DNA of 64,000 nt from Yersinia canariae (GTDB lineage Bacteria > Pseudomonadota > Gammaproteobacteria > Enterobacterales > Enterobacteriaceae), in NCBI RefSeq assembly GCF_009831415.1, contig NZ_CP043727.1:2170001-2234000 (forward strand), in the 5' to 3' direction. How positions within the stretch are numbered: the stretch's first letter is position 1; each line of letters starts with the position of its first letter. The translations under genes and the position numbers were made by a program. Under the pieces are notes generated by a model. It saw only the letters and a program-made list of their open reading frames with translations. It was not told where the DNA came from and did no database searches. Shown here in pieces: positions 1 through 9,979 of the stretch.

Positions 1-1176
1 GACCCGGTGGCGTTGGAGAATGGGCTGGCGACTAAGCGGCCGAGTTTACGCGGGTTAATCGAAAAAACGCGAAATACCTGGCATGCCAGCAAAGGGGATT
101 ATGATTTCTCTCATGAAGTCAAAGACGCGATGTCCGGTTGCCTGGCATGTAAAGCTTGCTCGACGCAATGCCCGATAAAGATTGATGTGCCGGGGTTCCG
201 CTCCCGCTTCTTGCAGTTGTATCACACTCGCTATCATCGTCCGCTGCGTGATTATGTTGTCGCGGGGGTGGAAGACTATGCCCCGTTGATGGCTAAAGCG
301 CCCAAAGTGTTTAACTTCTTCCTCAAGCAACCTTGGGTTGGCGCGTTAAGCCGCAAAAGCATCGGCATGGTGGATCTCCCGCAGCTTTCCAGCCCAACAT
401 TGAAGCAGTCATTATCCGGTCATTATGCCAGCACTATGACATTGGAACAGTTGGAAAAACTGCCCGAGTCTGAGCGCAGCCAGCATGTCTTAATAGTGCA
501 AGACCCCTTTACCAGTTACTACGATGCCCAGGTTGTGGCCGATTTTGTCCGGCTGGTGGAGAAACTGGGGTTCAATCCGGTATTGCTACCATTCTCGCCC
601 AACGGTAAAGCGCAGCATATCAAAGGGTTCCTGCAACGTTTTGCCAAAACGGCGCGGAAAACCGCAGATTTTCTGAATCGCATTGCTTTATTGGGGATGC
701 CAATGGTCGGGGTTGATCCGGCGCTGGTGCTGTGTTATCGCGATGAATATAAAGAGATTCTGGGTGATAGCCGGGGTGATTTTAATGTGCAACTGGTTCA
801 TGAGTGGCTACAGGTGGCAGTGGTTGAACTGCCCGAACAACAAATGACCGGTGAATCTTGGTATCTGTTCGGCCATTGCACCGAAACCACCGCACTGCCT
901 GCCAGTAGCCAGCACTGGGCTTCGATATTTTCCCGCTATGGTGCTAAGCTGGAAAATATCAGCGTTGGCTGCTGTGGCATGGCCGGAACCTATGGTCACG
1001 AAGCAAAAAACATCGATAATTCATTAGGTATTTATGCATTATCCTGGCAGCAGGCATTGCAAAAGTTGCCGAGTAAACGTTGTTTGGCCACCGGTTATTC
1101 TTGCCGCAGTCAAGTTAAGCGCATTGAAGGCAACGGGCTGCGGCATCCATTGCAGGCGCTGCTTGAACTGGTTTAA
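1..1176 (+). CDS. ydiJ: YdiJ, FAD/Fe-S oxidoreductase, C-terminal part (cut by window edge)
   Basis: The reading frame is open from base 1, so only the last ~391 residues of a roughly 1,000-residue flavoprotein are present. What is visible is the ferredoxin-like and CCG-domain half. A C-L-A-C-K-A-C-S-T-Q-C-P motif about 47 residues in is a 4Fe-4S ligand cluster, and near the C terminus S-V-G-C-C-G-M-A-G-T and T-G-Y-S-C-R-S resemble the cysteine-rich CCG modules of glycolate-oxidase/heterodisulfide-reductase type proteins. The FAD-binding half lies upstream of the window. In E. coli ydiJ precedes menI and suf, exactly as here. The E. coli protein has been linked to D-2-hydroxyglutarate oxidation; that role is inherited from the family and not shown by this fragment. 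Confidence 0.93.
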   Translation, partial: DPVALENGLATKRPSLRGLIEKTRNTWHASKGDYDFSHEVKDAMSGCLACKACSTQCPIKIDVPGFRSRFLQLYHTRYHRPLRDYVVAGVEDYAPLMAKAPKVFNFFLKQPWVGALSRKSIGMVDLPQLSSPTLKQSLSGHYASTMTLEQLEKLPESERSQHVLIVQDPFTSYYDAQVVADFVRLVEKLGFNPVLLPFSPNGKAQHIKGFLQRFAKTARKTADFLNRIALLGMPMVGVDPALVLCYRDEYKEILGDSRGDFNVQLVHEWLQVAVVELPEQQMTGESWYLFGHCTETTALPASSQHWASIFSRYGAKLENISVGCCGMAGTYGHEAKNIDNSLGIYALSWQQALQKLPSKRCLATGYSCRSQVKRIEGNGLRHPLQALLELV

Positions 1177-1218
1177 TGCTCGGCAAAGGCTATAACTCAC
1201 TAATGAGAGGGATCGTGG

Positions 1219-1641
1219 ATGTTATGGAAACGCACGGCGACACTGGAACAGCTAAATCAACAGAGCCAAGATTGCATGGTCGGGCATTTAGGCATTGAAT
1301 TTACACGACTTTCCGATGACGAACTGGAAGCCACTATGCCGGTAGATAACCGGACAACGCAACCCTTTGGCCTGCTGCATGGCGGGGCGTCAGTGGTGTT
1401 GGCGGAATCACTGGGTTCAATGGCCGGGTATTTATGTACCACTGAGGGGCAGCATATAGTGGGGTTGGAGATCAATGCCAATCACCTGAAAGCCGTGCGG
1501 TCTGGAAAGGTTCGTGGTTGTTGTCGTGCTATTCATGTCGGCCGCCGTCATCAGGTTTGGCAGATTGAGATTTTTGATCAACAAAATCGCCTGTGTTGTA
1601 CTTCCCGCTTAACAACTGCGGTGCTATCGCCCACGGAATAA
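1219..1641 (+). CDS. menI: 1,4-dihydroxy-2-naphthoyl-CoA hydrolase
   Basis: Hot-dog-fold thioesterase of 140 residues (E. coli MenI is 136). It releases 1,4-dihydroxy-2-naphthoate from its CoA ester in menaquinone/phylloquinone-type quinone synthesis. The hot-dog signature [16 protein letters not shown] places the catalytic Glu at residue 63, the same position as in E. coli. The gene follows ydiJ by 42 bases and is preceded by a GAGAGGGATC ribosome site, so it is probably cotranscribed with ydiJ. Nothing looks truncated. Confidence 0.93.
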   Translation: MLWKRTATLEQLNQQSQDCMVGHLGIEFTRLSDDELEATMPVDNRTTQPFGLLHGGASVVLAESLGSMAGYLCTTEGQHIVGLEINANHLKAVRSGKVRGCCRAIHVGRRHQVWQIEIFDQQNRLCCTSRLTTAVLSPTE

Positions 1642-2046
1642 CCCTCAATAATACAAGTCTATATATTGCTCCGGGCTATTTGTTGGCCTGGAGCAATGTA
1701 AATCCCCCATCGTTTTCCTCTTATTTCGCCCCCTAATAATTTTGTTTATCCGATAAATGCGGCGAATCTCTCTGATAGGTTTCACCTGAGGGGGTTTTCA
1801 GCTAAAGTTAATGGAGAAATAGGTATTTTTTATGAATGTTTAAAAAGACAGGGGCTAACGATGATTAGCCTCTGATATAGCAAGGGATTCGAGCATCGCT
1901 GTCATAATTATTCTTTTATTTCATGGCGATAAAAGTGTACTTGTTTATCCAAACTTCTCCGGCCATCGCAGCATGCTCATTCGTTGCCGCCTCATTTGGG
2001 GGCTAAACGGCACTTTTCTTAATATCCCTGCAAAACAAACGGTTGA
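1642..2046. other. Intergenic region between menI and suf, two hairpins, no gene seen
   Basis: About 400 bases without a convincing ORF; E. coli has the small ydiH here and I do not see an equivalent. Two imperfect hairpins are visible: 1665-1672 pairs with 1690-1697 just after menI, and 1849-1857 pairs with 1866-1874. Neither is followed by a T tract on the plus strand. They could be processing or weak termination structures, or part of a small RNA; the sequence alone does not decide. Confidence 0.4.
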
Positions 2047-2143
2047 AGTGATAATTATTATCACTACCATTGTGAACAATCTGTGTTGATTTACTTATAA
2101 TCAGCCAGCTAATCGTTAAGTGATTAAAGATAAGGTAGGGCAT
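2047..2143 (+). promoter_or_regulatory. suf operon promoter region with Fur-type box
   Basis: A near-perfect palindrome at 2047-2065, built on AGTGATAA and TTATCACT, matches the Fur-box pattern and lies about 80 bases before the sufA start. A TATAAT hexamer at 2096-2101 is a good -10 element, giving a start of transcription near 2108. In E. coli suf is repressed by Fur and activated by IscR and OxyR; only the Fur-like site is recognised here by eye. The sufA ribosome site AAGGTAGGG is at 2132-2140. Confidence 0.7.
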
Positions 2144-2515
2144 ATGCAACAGGAATCAGTCGGGACGTTTTCCCTCGATGATAATGTTTGGCAAGGCGTT
2201 ACGATAACAGACAGTGCAGCAGCACAAATTACGCGGCTCATGCAGCAAGACCCTGAAATAAAAGGGTTGCAGCTTGGGGTCAAGCAATCCGGGTGTGCCG
2301 GTTTTGCTTATGTCATGGATATGGCTAAGGAGCCAGCTAGCGACGCACTGGTTTTCGAGCAAGGTAGCGCCCGACTTTACGTGCCGTTGAAAGCGATGCC
2401 ATTTATCGATGGCACCGAGGTGGATTATGTCCGCGAAGGACTCAATCAGATTTTTAAATTTAATAATCCTAAAGCTCAGCATTCCTGCGGGTGCGGCGAG
2501 AGCTTTGGCGTTTGA
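2144..2515 (+). CDS. sufA: A-type Fe-S carrier SufA
   Basis: A 123-residue A-type carrier protein that accepts Fe-S clusters from SufBCD and passes them to target proteins. Cys51 (Q-S-G-C-A-G-F) and Cys115/Cys117 (H-S-C-G-C-G-E) are the three family cluster ligands. The ATG at 2144 is chosen over an upstream in-frame GTG because it follows an AAGGTAGGG site and gives the family length (122 in E. coli). It is the first gene of the suf operon and is followed by sufB after 14 bases. Confidence 0.96.
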   Translation: MQQESVGTFSLDDNVWQGVTITDSAAAQITRLMQQDPEIKGLQLGVKQSGCAGFAYVMDMAKEPASDALVFEQGSARLYVPLKAMPFIDGTEVDYVREGLNQIFKFNNPKAQHSCGCGESFGV

Positions 2516-2529
2516 GCGATGTAAACGAA

Positions 2530-4056
2530 ATGACACGAAGCAATGTAGAAGTTCCAGATGATGTGCAGGCTTGGGTCAGCGATGGTCGCTACAAAGAAGG
2601 TTTTTTTACACAACTTGCGACTGATGAGTTGGCTAAGGGCATCAATGAGGATGTCATTCGCGCCATTTCAGCCAAACGTAATGAACCCGAATGGATGTTG
2701 GAATTTCGTCTCGGGGCTTATCGAGGCTGGCTGGAAATGGAAGAGCCGCACTGGCTGAAAGCACATTATAAGAGTCTGGATTATCAGGATTACAGCTATT
2801 ACTCGGCACCATCATGTGGCAGTTGTGATGATAGCTGTGATTCGCAGCCCGGTGCGGTACAGCAATCGTCTGCCGACAGCGCAGCACCACGAGACTTGTC
2901 TGAACACGAGATGAATGAGTACCTTACCGCTGAGGTGGAATCTGCCTTTGCCCAGCTAGGGGTGCCGGTGCGTGAAGGGTCTGAGGTGGCCGTTGATGCT
3001 ATTTTTGACTCGGTTTCTGTGGCGACGACTTACCGTGGGAAACTGGCTGAACAAGGCATTATTTTCTGTTCATTCGGTGAAGCCATTCAGGAATACCCAG
3101 ATTTAGTGCGCCAGTATTTGGGGTCCGTGGTTCCGCCCAAAGATAACTTTTTTGCCGCGCTAAATGCAGCAGTCGCCTCTGACGGCACCTTCGTCTACGT
3201 GCCCAAAGGTGTGCGCTGCCCAATGGAGTTATCCACCTATTTCCGCATTAATGCGGCCAAAACAGGCCAGTTTGAGCGCACCATTCTGATTGCTGACGAA
3301 GGCAGTTATGTCAGTTATATCGAAGGGTGTTCTGCACCAGTTCGTGATAGCTATCAATTGCATGCGGCGGTGGTTGAGGTCATTTTGCACAAAAATGCCG
3401 AAGTGAAATACTCGACTGTCCAGAACTGGTTTGCGGGGGCTGACAGTACCGGCGGCATTCTTAATTTTGTGACGAAACGGGCGCTGTGTGAAGGCGAGGG
3501 TTCCAAAATGTCGTGGACCCAATCTGAGACCGGCTCGGCCATTACCTGGAAATACCCCAGTGTGATTTTGCAGGGCGATAACTCCATTGGGGAGTTTTTC
3601 TCCGTCGCACTGACCAATGGTCATCAGCAAGCGGACACCGGCACCAAGATGATCCATATTGGCAAAAACACCAAATCAACCATTATCGCCAAAGGGATTT
3701 CCGCCGGACACAGCCAAAATACTTATCGTGGACTGGTAAAAATCTTACCCGGTGCGGATAACGCCCGTAATTTCACGCAATGTGATTCGATGCTCATTGG
3801 CCCGGATTCCGGAGCGCATACCTTCCCTTATGTGGAAGTGCGCAATAACACGGCGCAGTTAGAGCACGAGGCGACAACTTCAAAAATTGGCGACGACCAA
3901 CTGTTCTATTGTTTGCAGCGCGGTATCAGCGAAGATGATGCCATCTCAATGATTGTTAATGGTTTCTGTAAGGACGTGTTCTCCGAATTGCCACTGGAAT
4001 TCGCCGTCGAAGCACAGAAATTGTTAGCCATCAGCTTGGAACACAGTGTTGGTTAA
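2530..4056 (+). CDS. sufB: Fe-S scaffold subunit SufB
   Basis: SufB, 508 residues, is the core scaffold of the SufBC2D complex on which Fe-S clusters are built. The ATG at 2530 gives M-T-R-S-N-V and the known length range (495 in E. coli); an earlier GTG would overlap sufA. The N-terminal part holds the C-G-S-C-D-D-S-C cluster followed by a slightly longer, Ser/Ala-rich linker than in E. coli, which accounts for the extra residues. The C-terminal beta-helix core with [19 protein letters not shown] is intact. Confidence 0.96.
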   Translation: MTRSNVEVPDDVQAWVSDGRYKEGFFTQLATDELAKGINEDVIRAISAKRNEPEWMLEFRLGAYRGWLEMEEPHWLKAHYKSLDYQDYSYYSAPSCGSCDDSCDSQPGAVQQSSADSAAPRDLSEHEMNEYLTAEVESAFAQLGVPVREGSEVAVDAIFDSVSVATTYRGKLAEQGIIFCSFGEAIQEYPDLVRQYLGSVVPPKDNFFAALNAAVASDGTFVYVPKGVRCPMELSTYFRINAAKTGQFERTILIADEGSYVSYIEGCSAPVRDSYQLHAAVVEVILHKNAEVKYSTVQNWFAGADSTGGILNFVTKRALCEGEGSKMSWTQSETGSAITWKYPSVILQGDNSIGEFFSVALTNGHQQADTGTKMIHIGKNTKSTIIAKGISAGHSQNTYRGLVKILPGADNARNFTQCDSMLIGPDSGAHTFPYVEVRNNTAQLEHEATTSKIGDDQLFYCLQRGISEDDAISMIVNGFCKDVFSELPLEFAVEAQKLLAISLEHSVG

Positions 4057-4112
4057 GCGTGAGTTGAATCAGTATCCGCAGAGTTTTGCGCTTCTGCGCA
4101 CCAAGGAAACCT

Positions 4113-4859
4113 ATGTTAAGCATTAAGAATTTAAAAGTCAGTGTTGAAGGTAACGAGATTCTCAAAGGTTTGAATCTGGAGATCAAACCCGGTGAAGTGC
4201 ATGCCATTATGGGGCCAAACGGCTCTGGGAAAAGTACCTTGTCTGCGGCGTTAGCCGGGCGTGAAGAATATGAAGTCACTGACGGTAGCGTGCTATTCAA
4301 AGGGAAAGACTTACTGGAGTTGGCCCCGGAAGATCGCGCGGGCGAAGGGGTTTTTCTGGCTTTCCAGTATCCAGTAGAGATTCCGGGCGTCAGCAACCAT
4401 TTCTTCCTGCAAACTGCGGTCAATGCGGTGCGCAAATATCGCCAACAAGAACCACTGGATCGTTTTGATTTTGCCGATTTCATCGAAGAGAAAATTGAGT
4501 TGCTGAAAATGCCCGCAGATTTGCTGACGCGCTCAGTTAACGTGGGTTTCTCTGGCGGTGAGAAAAAACGCAACGATATCTTGCAGATGGCAGCACTGGA
4601 GCCTTCATTATGCATTCTGGATGAAACTGACTCCGGCCTGGATATTGATGCGCTGAAAATTGTCGCCAACGGGGTGAACTCGCTGCGTAATCAAGATCGC
4701 GCATTTATTATTGTCACTCACTATCAGCGTATCCTTGATTACGTCAAACCTGACTTTGTGCATGTGTTGTATCAGGGGCGAATTATTAAATCTGGTGATT
4801 TCACACTGGTGAAACAGTTGGAGGAGCAAGGCTATGGCTGGCTTACCGACCAACAGTAA
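4113..4859 (+). CDS. sufC: Fe-S assembly ATPase SufC
   Basis: ABC-type ATPase of 248 residues, the same length as E. coli SufC; it drives conformational change in SufBC2D. Walker A is G-P-N-G-S-G-K-S-T with Lys40, the signature is F-S-G-G-E-K-K-R, and Walker B is C-I-L-D-E-T-D-S-G-L-D. The ATG at 4113 follows an AAGGAAA site at 4103-4109. The 56-base gap after sufB has no independent promoter that I can recognise. The 3' end overlaps sufD by 26 bases, pointing to translational coupling. Confidence 0.97.
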   Translation: MLSIKNLKVSVEGNEILKGLNLEIKPGEVHAIMGPNGSGKSTLSAALAGREEYEVTDGSVLFKGKDLLELAPEDRAGEGVFLAFQYPVEIPGVSNHFFLQTAVNAVRKYRQQEPLDRFDFADFIEEKIELLKMPADLLTRSVNVGFSGGEKKRNDILQMAALEPSLCILDETDSGLDIDALKIVANGVNSLRNQDRAFIIVTHYQRILDYVKPDFVHVLYQGRIIKSGDFTLVKQLEEQGYGWLTDQQ

Positions 4860-6147
4860 TATGCTGGAACAGCAGCGTATTCTTGAAAAACAGCGCACTG
4901 ATGCCTTGATGCATTTTGGTCAACTGTTTAAACAGCACCAAAGTGGCAAGGGCGCTGAAGCTACGGCGCATTGGCAACAGGTGCTGACATTGGGTTTCCC
5001 CAGCATCAAGCATGAAGATTGGAAATATACGCCACTGGAGCGGTTACTCGCGCACAATTTCAGCTTTGCCAGCGCGGCGGAAGTCACGGCGGCTCAGCGG
5101 GATGATTTTTCGTTGATCAAAGATGCCCATCGTGTGGTTTTCATTGATGGGCGATATGCTCCAGAATTGAGTGACAGCGAATGCGGCCCTTACCAACTGA
5201 CACATCTCACTGAAAATGCTCAGTTTCCGGCGGCTATTCAATCGGAAGTCTTTTTACATCTGACCGAAAGCCTGGCTCAGCAATGCTTACACATCCGGTT
5301 ACCTGCCGGGAAACACAGTGATAAGCCGCTTTATCTGCTGCATATCAGTTCAGGCAATGGTTCTGATTTCGTGAATACCAGTCATTACCGTCACCATTTG
5401 GCGATTGAGGCGAGCGCACAGGCCGAGGTCATTGAGCATTTTGTTAGCCTCAATGAGCGGCCCCATTTTACCGGCGCGCGGCTGACGATTTCAGTGGGCG
5501 ACAACGCCGAGTTGAGCCATTGCAAACTGGCATTTGAAGCTCCTCAAAGTTACCATTTTGCCCATAATGATATCGTCCTTAGCCGCGATGCGCGGGCTAG
5601 GAGTTATAGTTTCTTGCTCGGCGCAGGGCTAACCCGCCACAATACCAGCGCCCAGTTAAATGGTGAGGGCGCCACGTTATCCATTAACAGTCTGTTGTTG
5701 CCAATAGGGCGCGAAATTTGTGACACCCGCACTTATCTGGAACATAACAAGGGCTATTGTGAAAGCCGCCAACTGCATAAAACCATAGTGCGTGAGCGGG
5801 GGAAAGCGGTCTTTAATGGCATGATTAAAGTGGCTCAGCACGCACTAAAAACCGACGGTCAGATGACCAACAATAACTTGTTGCTGAGCAAGTTGGCTGA
5901 AGTGGATACCAAGCCCCAACTGGAAATCTACGCCGATGACGTGAAATGCAGCCACGGGGCCACCGTTGGGCGCATTGACACGGAGCAACTGTTTTATCTG
6001 CAATCGCGAGGTATCAATCAAGCGGATGCACAGCAAATGATTATTTTTGCTTTTGCTGCCGAATTGACCGAAGCCATCCACAATGAGTCCATTCGCAAAG
6101 TGGTGTTGGCACGAATTGCTGAGCGGCTGGCCAGGGAGACGCTATGA
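4834..6147 (+). CDS. sufD: Fe-S assembly scaffold subunit SufD
   Basis: SufD, 437 residues (E. coli 423), is the SufB paralogue that completes SufBC2D and helps iron acquisition. The start M-A-G-L-P inside the end of sufC matches the E. coli N terminus, which supports the 26-base overlap. The C-terminal C-S-H-G-A-T-V-G-R motif, shared with SufB, and L-F-Y-L-Q-S-R-G-I are present. It overlaps sufS by four bases (ATGA). Confidence 0.96.
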   Translation: MAGLPTNSNMLEQQRILEKQRTDALMHFGQLFKQHQSGKGAEATAHWQQVLTLGFPSIKHEDWKYTPLERLLAHNFSFASAAEVTAAQRDDFSLIKDAHRVVFIDGRYAPELSDSECGPYQLTHLTENAQFPAAIQSEVFLHLTESLAQQCLHIRLPAGKHSDKPLYLLHISSGNGSDFVNTSHYRHHLAIEASAQAEVIEHFVSLNERPHFTGARLTISVGDNAELSHCKLAFEAPQSYHFAHNDIVLSRDARARSYSFLLGAGLTRHNTSAQLNGEGATLSINSLLLPIGREICDTRTYLEHNKGYCESRQLHKTIVRERGKAVFNGMIKVAQHALKTDGQMTNNNLLLSKLAEVDTKPQLEIYADDVKCSHGATVGRIDTEQLFYLQSRGINQADAQQMIIFAFAAELTEAIHNESIRKVVLARIAERLARETL

Positions 6148-7364
6148 ATTTCCCAATTGAACAGGTCAGAGCCGATTTTCCACTGCTTAGCCGTGAGGTT
6201 AATGGCCAGCCGCTGGCGTATTTGGACAGCGCCGCCAGCGCACAGAAGCCACAAGTGGTTATTGATAGAGAACTTAACTTTTATAGCGAAAGTTATGCGG
6301 CGGTGCATCGGGGTATCCACACCCTGAGTGCCGACGCAACCCAACAGATGGAGGCTGTTCGCAGTCAGGTTGCCGGTTTTATCAATGCCGCGGCGGTCGA
6401 AGAGATTGTTTTTGTTAAAGGTACGACTGAGGCCATTAATTTGGTGGCTAACAGTTATGGTCGCCATTACCTGCAAGCCGGTGACAGCATCATCATCACC
6501 GAGATGGAGCATCACGCCAATATCGTGCCTTGGCAGATGCTGGCAAAAGATATCGGTATTGAAATCCGTGTTTGGCCGCTGACGGCAACAGGTGAGCTTG
6601 AGCTCACCGCGTTGGCCAGTTTGATTGATAACACCACCCGATTACTGGCTATCACTCAGGTTTCCAATGTGTTGGGGACGGTGAATCCTATCAAAGACAT
6701 CGTCGCGCAAGCTAAAGCTGCGGGCTTGGTGGTGCTGGTGGATGGCGCACAAGCCATCATGCATCAACCCGTGGATGTACAAGCGCTGGGCTGTGATTTC
6801 TATGTGTTCTCGGGCCACAAATTGTATGGCCCATCGGGTATTGGCATTTTGTACGGCAAGGGCGAATTATTACAGCAAATGCCACCATGGGAAGGGGGCG
6901 GCTCGATGATTAAAACCGTCAGCCTGACACAAGGCACCACATTTGCTGACGCGCCGTGGCGTTTTGAAGCGGGCTCGCCGAATACCGCCGGAATTTTGGG
7001 GCTGGGTGCGGCTATCAGTTATGTGAATCAGTTAGGTCTGACCCATATACAGCAGTATGAAGAGTCGCTGATGCAGTATGCATTGGAGCAACTGAGCCAG
7101 ATCCCGAGTTTGAAAATTTACGGCCCGGCCAAGCGGGCAGGGGTTATTGCTTTCAATCTGGGCCAGCATCATGCTTATGATGTCGGCAGTTTCCTTGATC
7201 AATACGGGATTGCTATTCGTACCGGGCATCATTGCGCCATGCCGCTAATGGCGTTTTACCAGGTGCCGAGCATGTGCCGCGCATCACTGGCACTTTATAA
7301 TACCCGCGAAGAAGTTGACCGGCTGGTCAGTGGGCTACAACGCATCGAAAAATTGCTGGGCTAA
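6144..7364 (+). CDS. sufS: Cysteine desulfurase SufS
   Basis: PLP-dependent group II cysteine desulfurase of 406 residues, the same length as in E. coli. It takes sulfur from L-cysteine and hands the persulfide to SufE. Lys226 in F-S-G-H-K-L-Y-G-P binds PLP and Cys364 in R-T-G-H-H-C-A-M-P carries the persulfide; both are exactly at the known positions. The start overlaps sufD by ATGA. A hairpin follows before sufE, so sufE may be expressed at a different level. Confidence 0.97.
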   Translation: MNFPIEQVRADFPLLSREVNGQPLAYLDSAASAQKPQVVIDRELNFYSESYAAVHRGIHTLSADATQQMEAVRSQVAGFINAAAVEEIVFVKGTTEAINLVANSYGRHYLQAGDSIIITEMEHHANIVPWQMLAKDIGIEIRVWPLTATGELELTALASLIDNTTRLLAITQVSNVLGTVNPIKDIVAQAKAAGLVVLVDGAQAIMHQPVDVQALGCDFYVFSGHKLYGPSGIGILYGKGELLQQMPPWEGGGSMIKTVSLTQGTTFADAPWRFEAGSPNTAGILGLGAAISYVNQLGLTHIQQYEESLMQYALEQLSQIPSLKIYGPAKRAGVIAFNLGQHHAYDVGSFLDQYGIAIRTGHHCAMPLMAFYQVPSMCRASLALYNTREEVDRLVSGLQRIEKLLG

Positions 7365-7394
7365 GCGCAGACAGTCCGCGACAATGCCCCCTGA

Positions 7395-7422
7395 AGCCGA
7401 CTATCATTTTAGACAGTCGGCT
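7395..7422 (+). terminator. Hairpin between sufS and sufE
   Basis: An 8-bp perfect stem (AGCCGACT with AGTCGGCT) with a 12-base loop is followed by TTTATTTT. It looks like a rho-independent terminator or attenuator inside the suf operon, upstream of sufE. Confidence 0.65.
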
Positions 7423-7459
7423 TTTATTTTGGCGTTTATTCAAGAACAGGAAGCATGTT

Positions 7460-7882
7460 ATGGCGGGTTTGCCAGATAAAGATAAATTGATTCGTAACTT
7501 TTCCCGTTGCTTAAATTGGGAAGAGAAATACTTGTATGTTATTGAGCTGGGCGCACAGTTGCCGCCGCTAACTGAGCAACAGCGCCAGCCCGAGAATCTT
7601 ATTTCCGGTTGCCAAAGTCAGGTCTGGATCGCCATGACGCAGTCAACCGAGGGGCAGGTGATTTTTGCGGGTGACAGTGATGCCGCTATCGTCAAAGGTT
7701 TGGTTGCCGTGGTCTTTATTCTCTATCAGGGTTTGACCCCGCAACAGATCGTGGATTTGGACGTTCGGCCATTTTTTGCCGATTTAGCGCTAAGTCAGCA
7801 TCTGACTCCCTCGCGCTCCCAAGGGCTTGAAGCCATGATTCGTGCGATTCGTGCGAAAGCGGCCACCTTAAAAACCCACTAA
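7460..7882 (+). CDS. sufE: Sulfur acceptor protein SufE
   Basis: SufE, 140 residues, accepts the persulfide from SufS and passes it to SufB. Cys51 in [10 protein letters not shown] is the acceptor cysteine at the family position. An AGGAAGCA ribosome site precedes the ATG. It lies 95 bases after sufS, separated by a terminator-like hairpin, and closes the suf operon. Confidence 0.96.
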   Translation: MAGLPDKDKLIRNFSRCLNWEEKYLYVIELGAQLPPLTEQQRQPENLISGCQSQVWIAMTQSTEGQVIFAGDSDAAIVKGLVAVVFILYQGLTPQQIVDLDVRPFFADLALSQHLTPSRSQGLEAMIRAIRAKAATLKTH

Positions 7883-8152
7883 ACTCCGCCAACATTTTGT
7901 GCTTTATTCATCGGTGACTGAGTATTTTTGCGTCATCAGTCACAGTATTAAAATGGTGAAATTTCAGCAGCTTAAATCAGGCATCATGCTGGGAAAAGCA
8001 CAATAAATTACATTGTAACACCTTGATTTTTAGAGATATAAATTGCCTTTATAATAAGGGCTGTTACTATATGGTGGCCTTATTATTGGCTGCTAAAATT
8101 AACGTAGATAGCCGTGTAAACCGAATTTTAAGAAGTGATGTAGGAACTAAGC

Positions 8153-9217
8153 ATGAAACGTGCATTAACTTTGATTGGTATGTTATTCGCAACTTGTCTG
8201 GCGGGAAGTATCACTGCTGCCAATGCGACCGAGTATCCTCTGCCACCAGCCAATAGTCGTCTGATTGGTGAAAATACTACTTATACCGTTCCAAATGATG
8301 GCCGTCCGCTTGAGGCTATTGCTGCCGATTATAAAATCGGTTTGTTGGGGATGTTGGAAGCAAACCCAGGTGCTGACCCGTATTTGCCTTTGCCGGGTTC
8401 AGTGTTAACTATCCCGACTCAGATGTTGCTGCCGGATACCCCACGTGAAGGTATCGTCATCAACCTGGCTGAACTGCGTCTTTATTATTACCCTAAAGAC
8501 CAGAACAAAGTGATTGTGTACCCAATCGGTATCGGCCAGTTAGGGCGTAATACCCCAACCATGACCACATCTGTCAGCCAGAAGATCCCGAACCCAACCT
8601 GGACACCAACAGCCAATATCCGTAAGCACTACCTGGCTGACGGCGTCACCTTACCAGCCGTCGTTCCTGCGGGGCCGGAAAACCCTATGGGCCTGTTTGC
8701 CATGCGTTTGGCTGCGGGTGGTGGTGAGTACCTGATTCATGGTACTAACGCCAACTTTGGTATCGGCATGCGTGTTAGCTCGGGTTGTATTCGTTTGCGC
8801 CCAGGTGATATTGAAGCGCTGTTCAAATCAGTACCTAAAGGTACTCGCGTGCAAATCATCAATGAGCCAGTCAAATATTCCGTTGAACCCGATGGTAAAC
8901 GTTATGTGGAAGTTCATCAGCCATTGTCTCGTGTAGACAGTGATGACCCACAAACAATGCCAATTGCAATCAGCAGCAGCCTGCAGAAGTTTATTAACGA
9001 CGGCCAGACTGATGCGCAAGTAGTTCAGGAAGCGATTGTACGCCGTGCTGGCATGCCGGTTATCGTAACCGTAGGTGAGACTGCCCCTGCGCAAGCTCCG
9101 GCTGCTGTAGCGCCTCAGGGCGAGCAACAGGCCCAACCGCAGACTGAAGAACCCTCTGCTGAACCAGCAATCCCTAAATTGGTCCAGCCAGGCCCGGTTT
9201 ACTCCGCTGCAAACTAA
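8153..9217 (+). CDS. ldtE: L,D-transpeptidase LdtE (YnhG type)
   Basis: Periplasmic L,D-transpeptidase of 354 residues that makes 3-3 cross-links in peptidoglycan. A signal peptide is cleaved after about residue 25 (A-N-A), a LysM-like segment spans ~40-90, and a YkuD catalytic domain carries His196 (H-G-T-N) and Cys212 (S-S-G-C-I-R-L). The last ~50 residues form a Pro/Ala/Gln-rich tail. The position between sufE and lpp is that of E. coli ldtE, which separates it from LdtA/B/C paralogues. A TATAAT-like element near 8050 may be its promoter. Confidence 0.93.
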   Translation: MKRALTLIGMLFATCLAGSITAANATEYPLPPANSRLIGENTTYTVPNDGRPLEAIAADYKIGLLGMLEANPGADPYLPLPGSVLTIPTQMLLPDTPREGIVINLAELRLYYYPKDQNKVIVYPIGIGQLGRNTPTMTTSVSQKIPNPTWTPTANIRKHYLADGVTLPAVVPAGPENPMGLFAMRLAAGGGEYLIHGTNANFGIGMRVSSGCIRLRPGDIEALFKSVPKGTRVQIINEPVKYSVEPDGKRYVEVHQPLSRVDSDDPQTMPIAISSSLQKFINDGQTDAQVVQEAIVRRAGMPVIVTVGETAPAQAPAAVAPQGEQQAQPQTEEPSAEPAIPKLVQPGPVYSAAN

Positions 9218-9234
9218 GTCTTAAGCAGTGCTAT

Positions 9235-9270
9235 TTTTGCCACGACAGCCATCAAGGTGTCGTGGCAAAA
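9235..9270 (+). terminator. Terminator after ldtE
   Basis: A perfect 13-bp stem (9235-9247 with 9258-9270, core GCCACGACA) with a 10-base loop, followed by TTTTTTA. A typical rho-independent terminator for ldtE. Confidence 0.9.
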
Positions 9271-9380
9271 TTTTTTATAGCACTTGTGTACTGTGAAATG
9301 CGTCGATGATGACCATGTCGTAAGGACAGACAGAGGATTTCAGGGAAGGTAACAATCAGAACGAGTTTCTACGAGGCAAA

Positions 9381-9409
9381 AAAAATGGCGCACAATGTGC
9401 GCCATTTTT
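9381..9409 (-). terminator. Terminator of lpp
   Basis: A perfect 13-bp stem around ATGGCGCAC/GTGCGCCAT with a 3-base loop lies 17 bases past the lpp stop. The run of A at 9378-9385 gives the U tract on the minus strand. It may also stop readthrough from ldtE. Confidence 0.93.
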
Positions 9410-9425
9410 CATTCAGGAAGTAATA

Positions 9426-9745
<320 letters not shown>

Positions 9746-9924
9746 AGTATTAGAGGGGTTTATTTTGATCGTTCGCTCAAAGAAGCATCTTGTTTTAAAA
9801 AAAAGTTAAAAAAACGAGGCAAAACAGCCGGATTCTTTCAGATAAGTCCTACTCAGAAAAATGGCTTTAGTGGGCTTGGGGTAAAATGGACTTTCGAAAA
9901 GTTTATTTTGACGTGTTTAAAAAG

Positions 9925-9952
9925 AAAACGCCGCTATTGAAAGCGGCGTTTT
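9925..9952 (-). terminator. Terminator of pykF
   Basis: Stem AAAACGCCGCT with AGCGGCGTTTT, six-base loop, just past the pykF stop. The A-rich flank supplies the U tract for minus-strand transcripts. Confidence 0.88.
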
Positions 9953-9979
9953 TAATTAGCGTTTGGTCGTGCGTTACGA

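Noticed and set aside
2120..2143. Upstream GTG start for sufA
   Set aside because: The added eight residues are not in the family and the ribosome site AAGGTAGGG sits inside them, pointing to the ATG at 2144.
3229..3657. 142-codon minus-strand ORF within sufB
   Set aside because: Antisense to a fully conserved gene with no ribosome site or family match.
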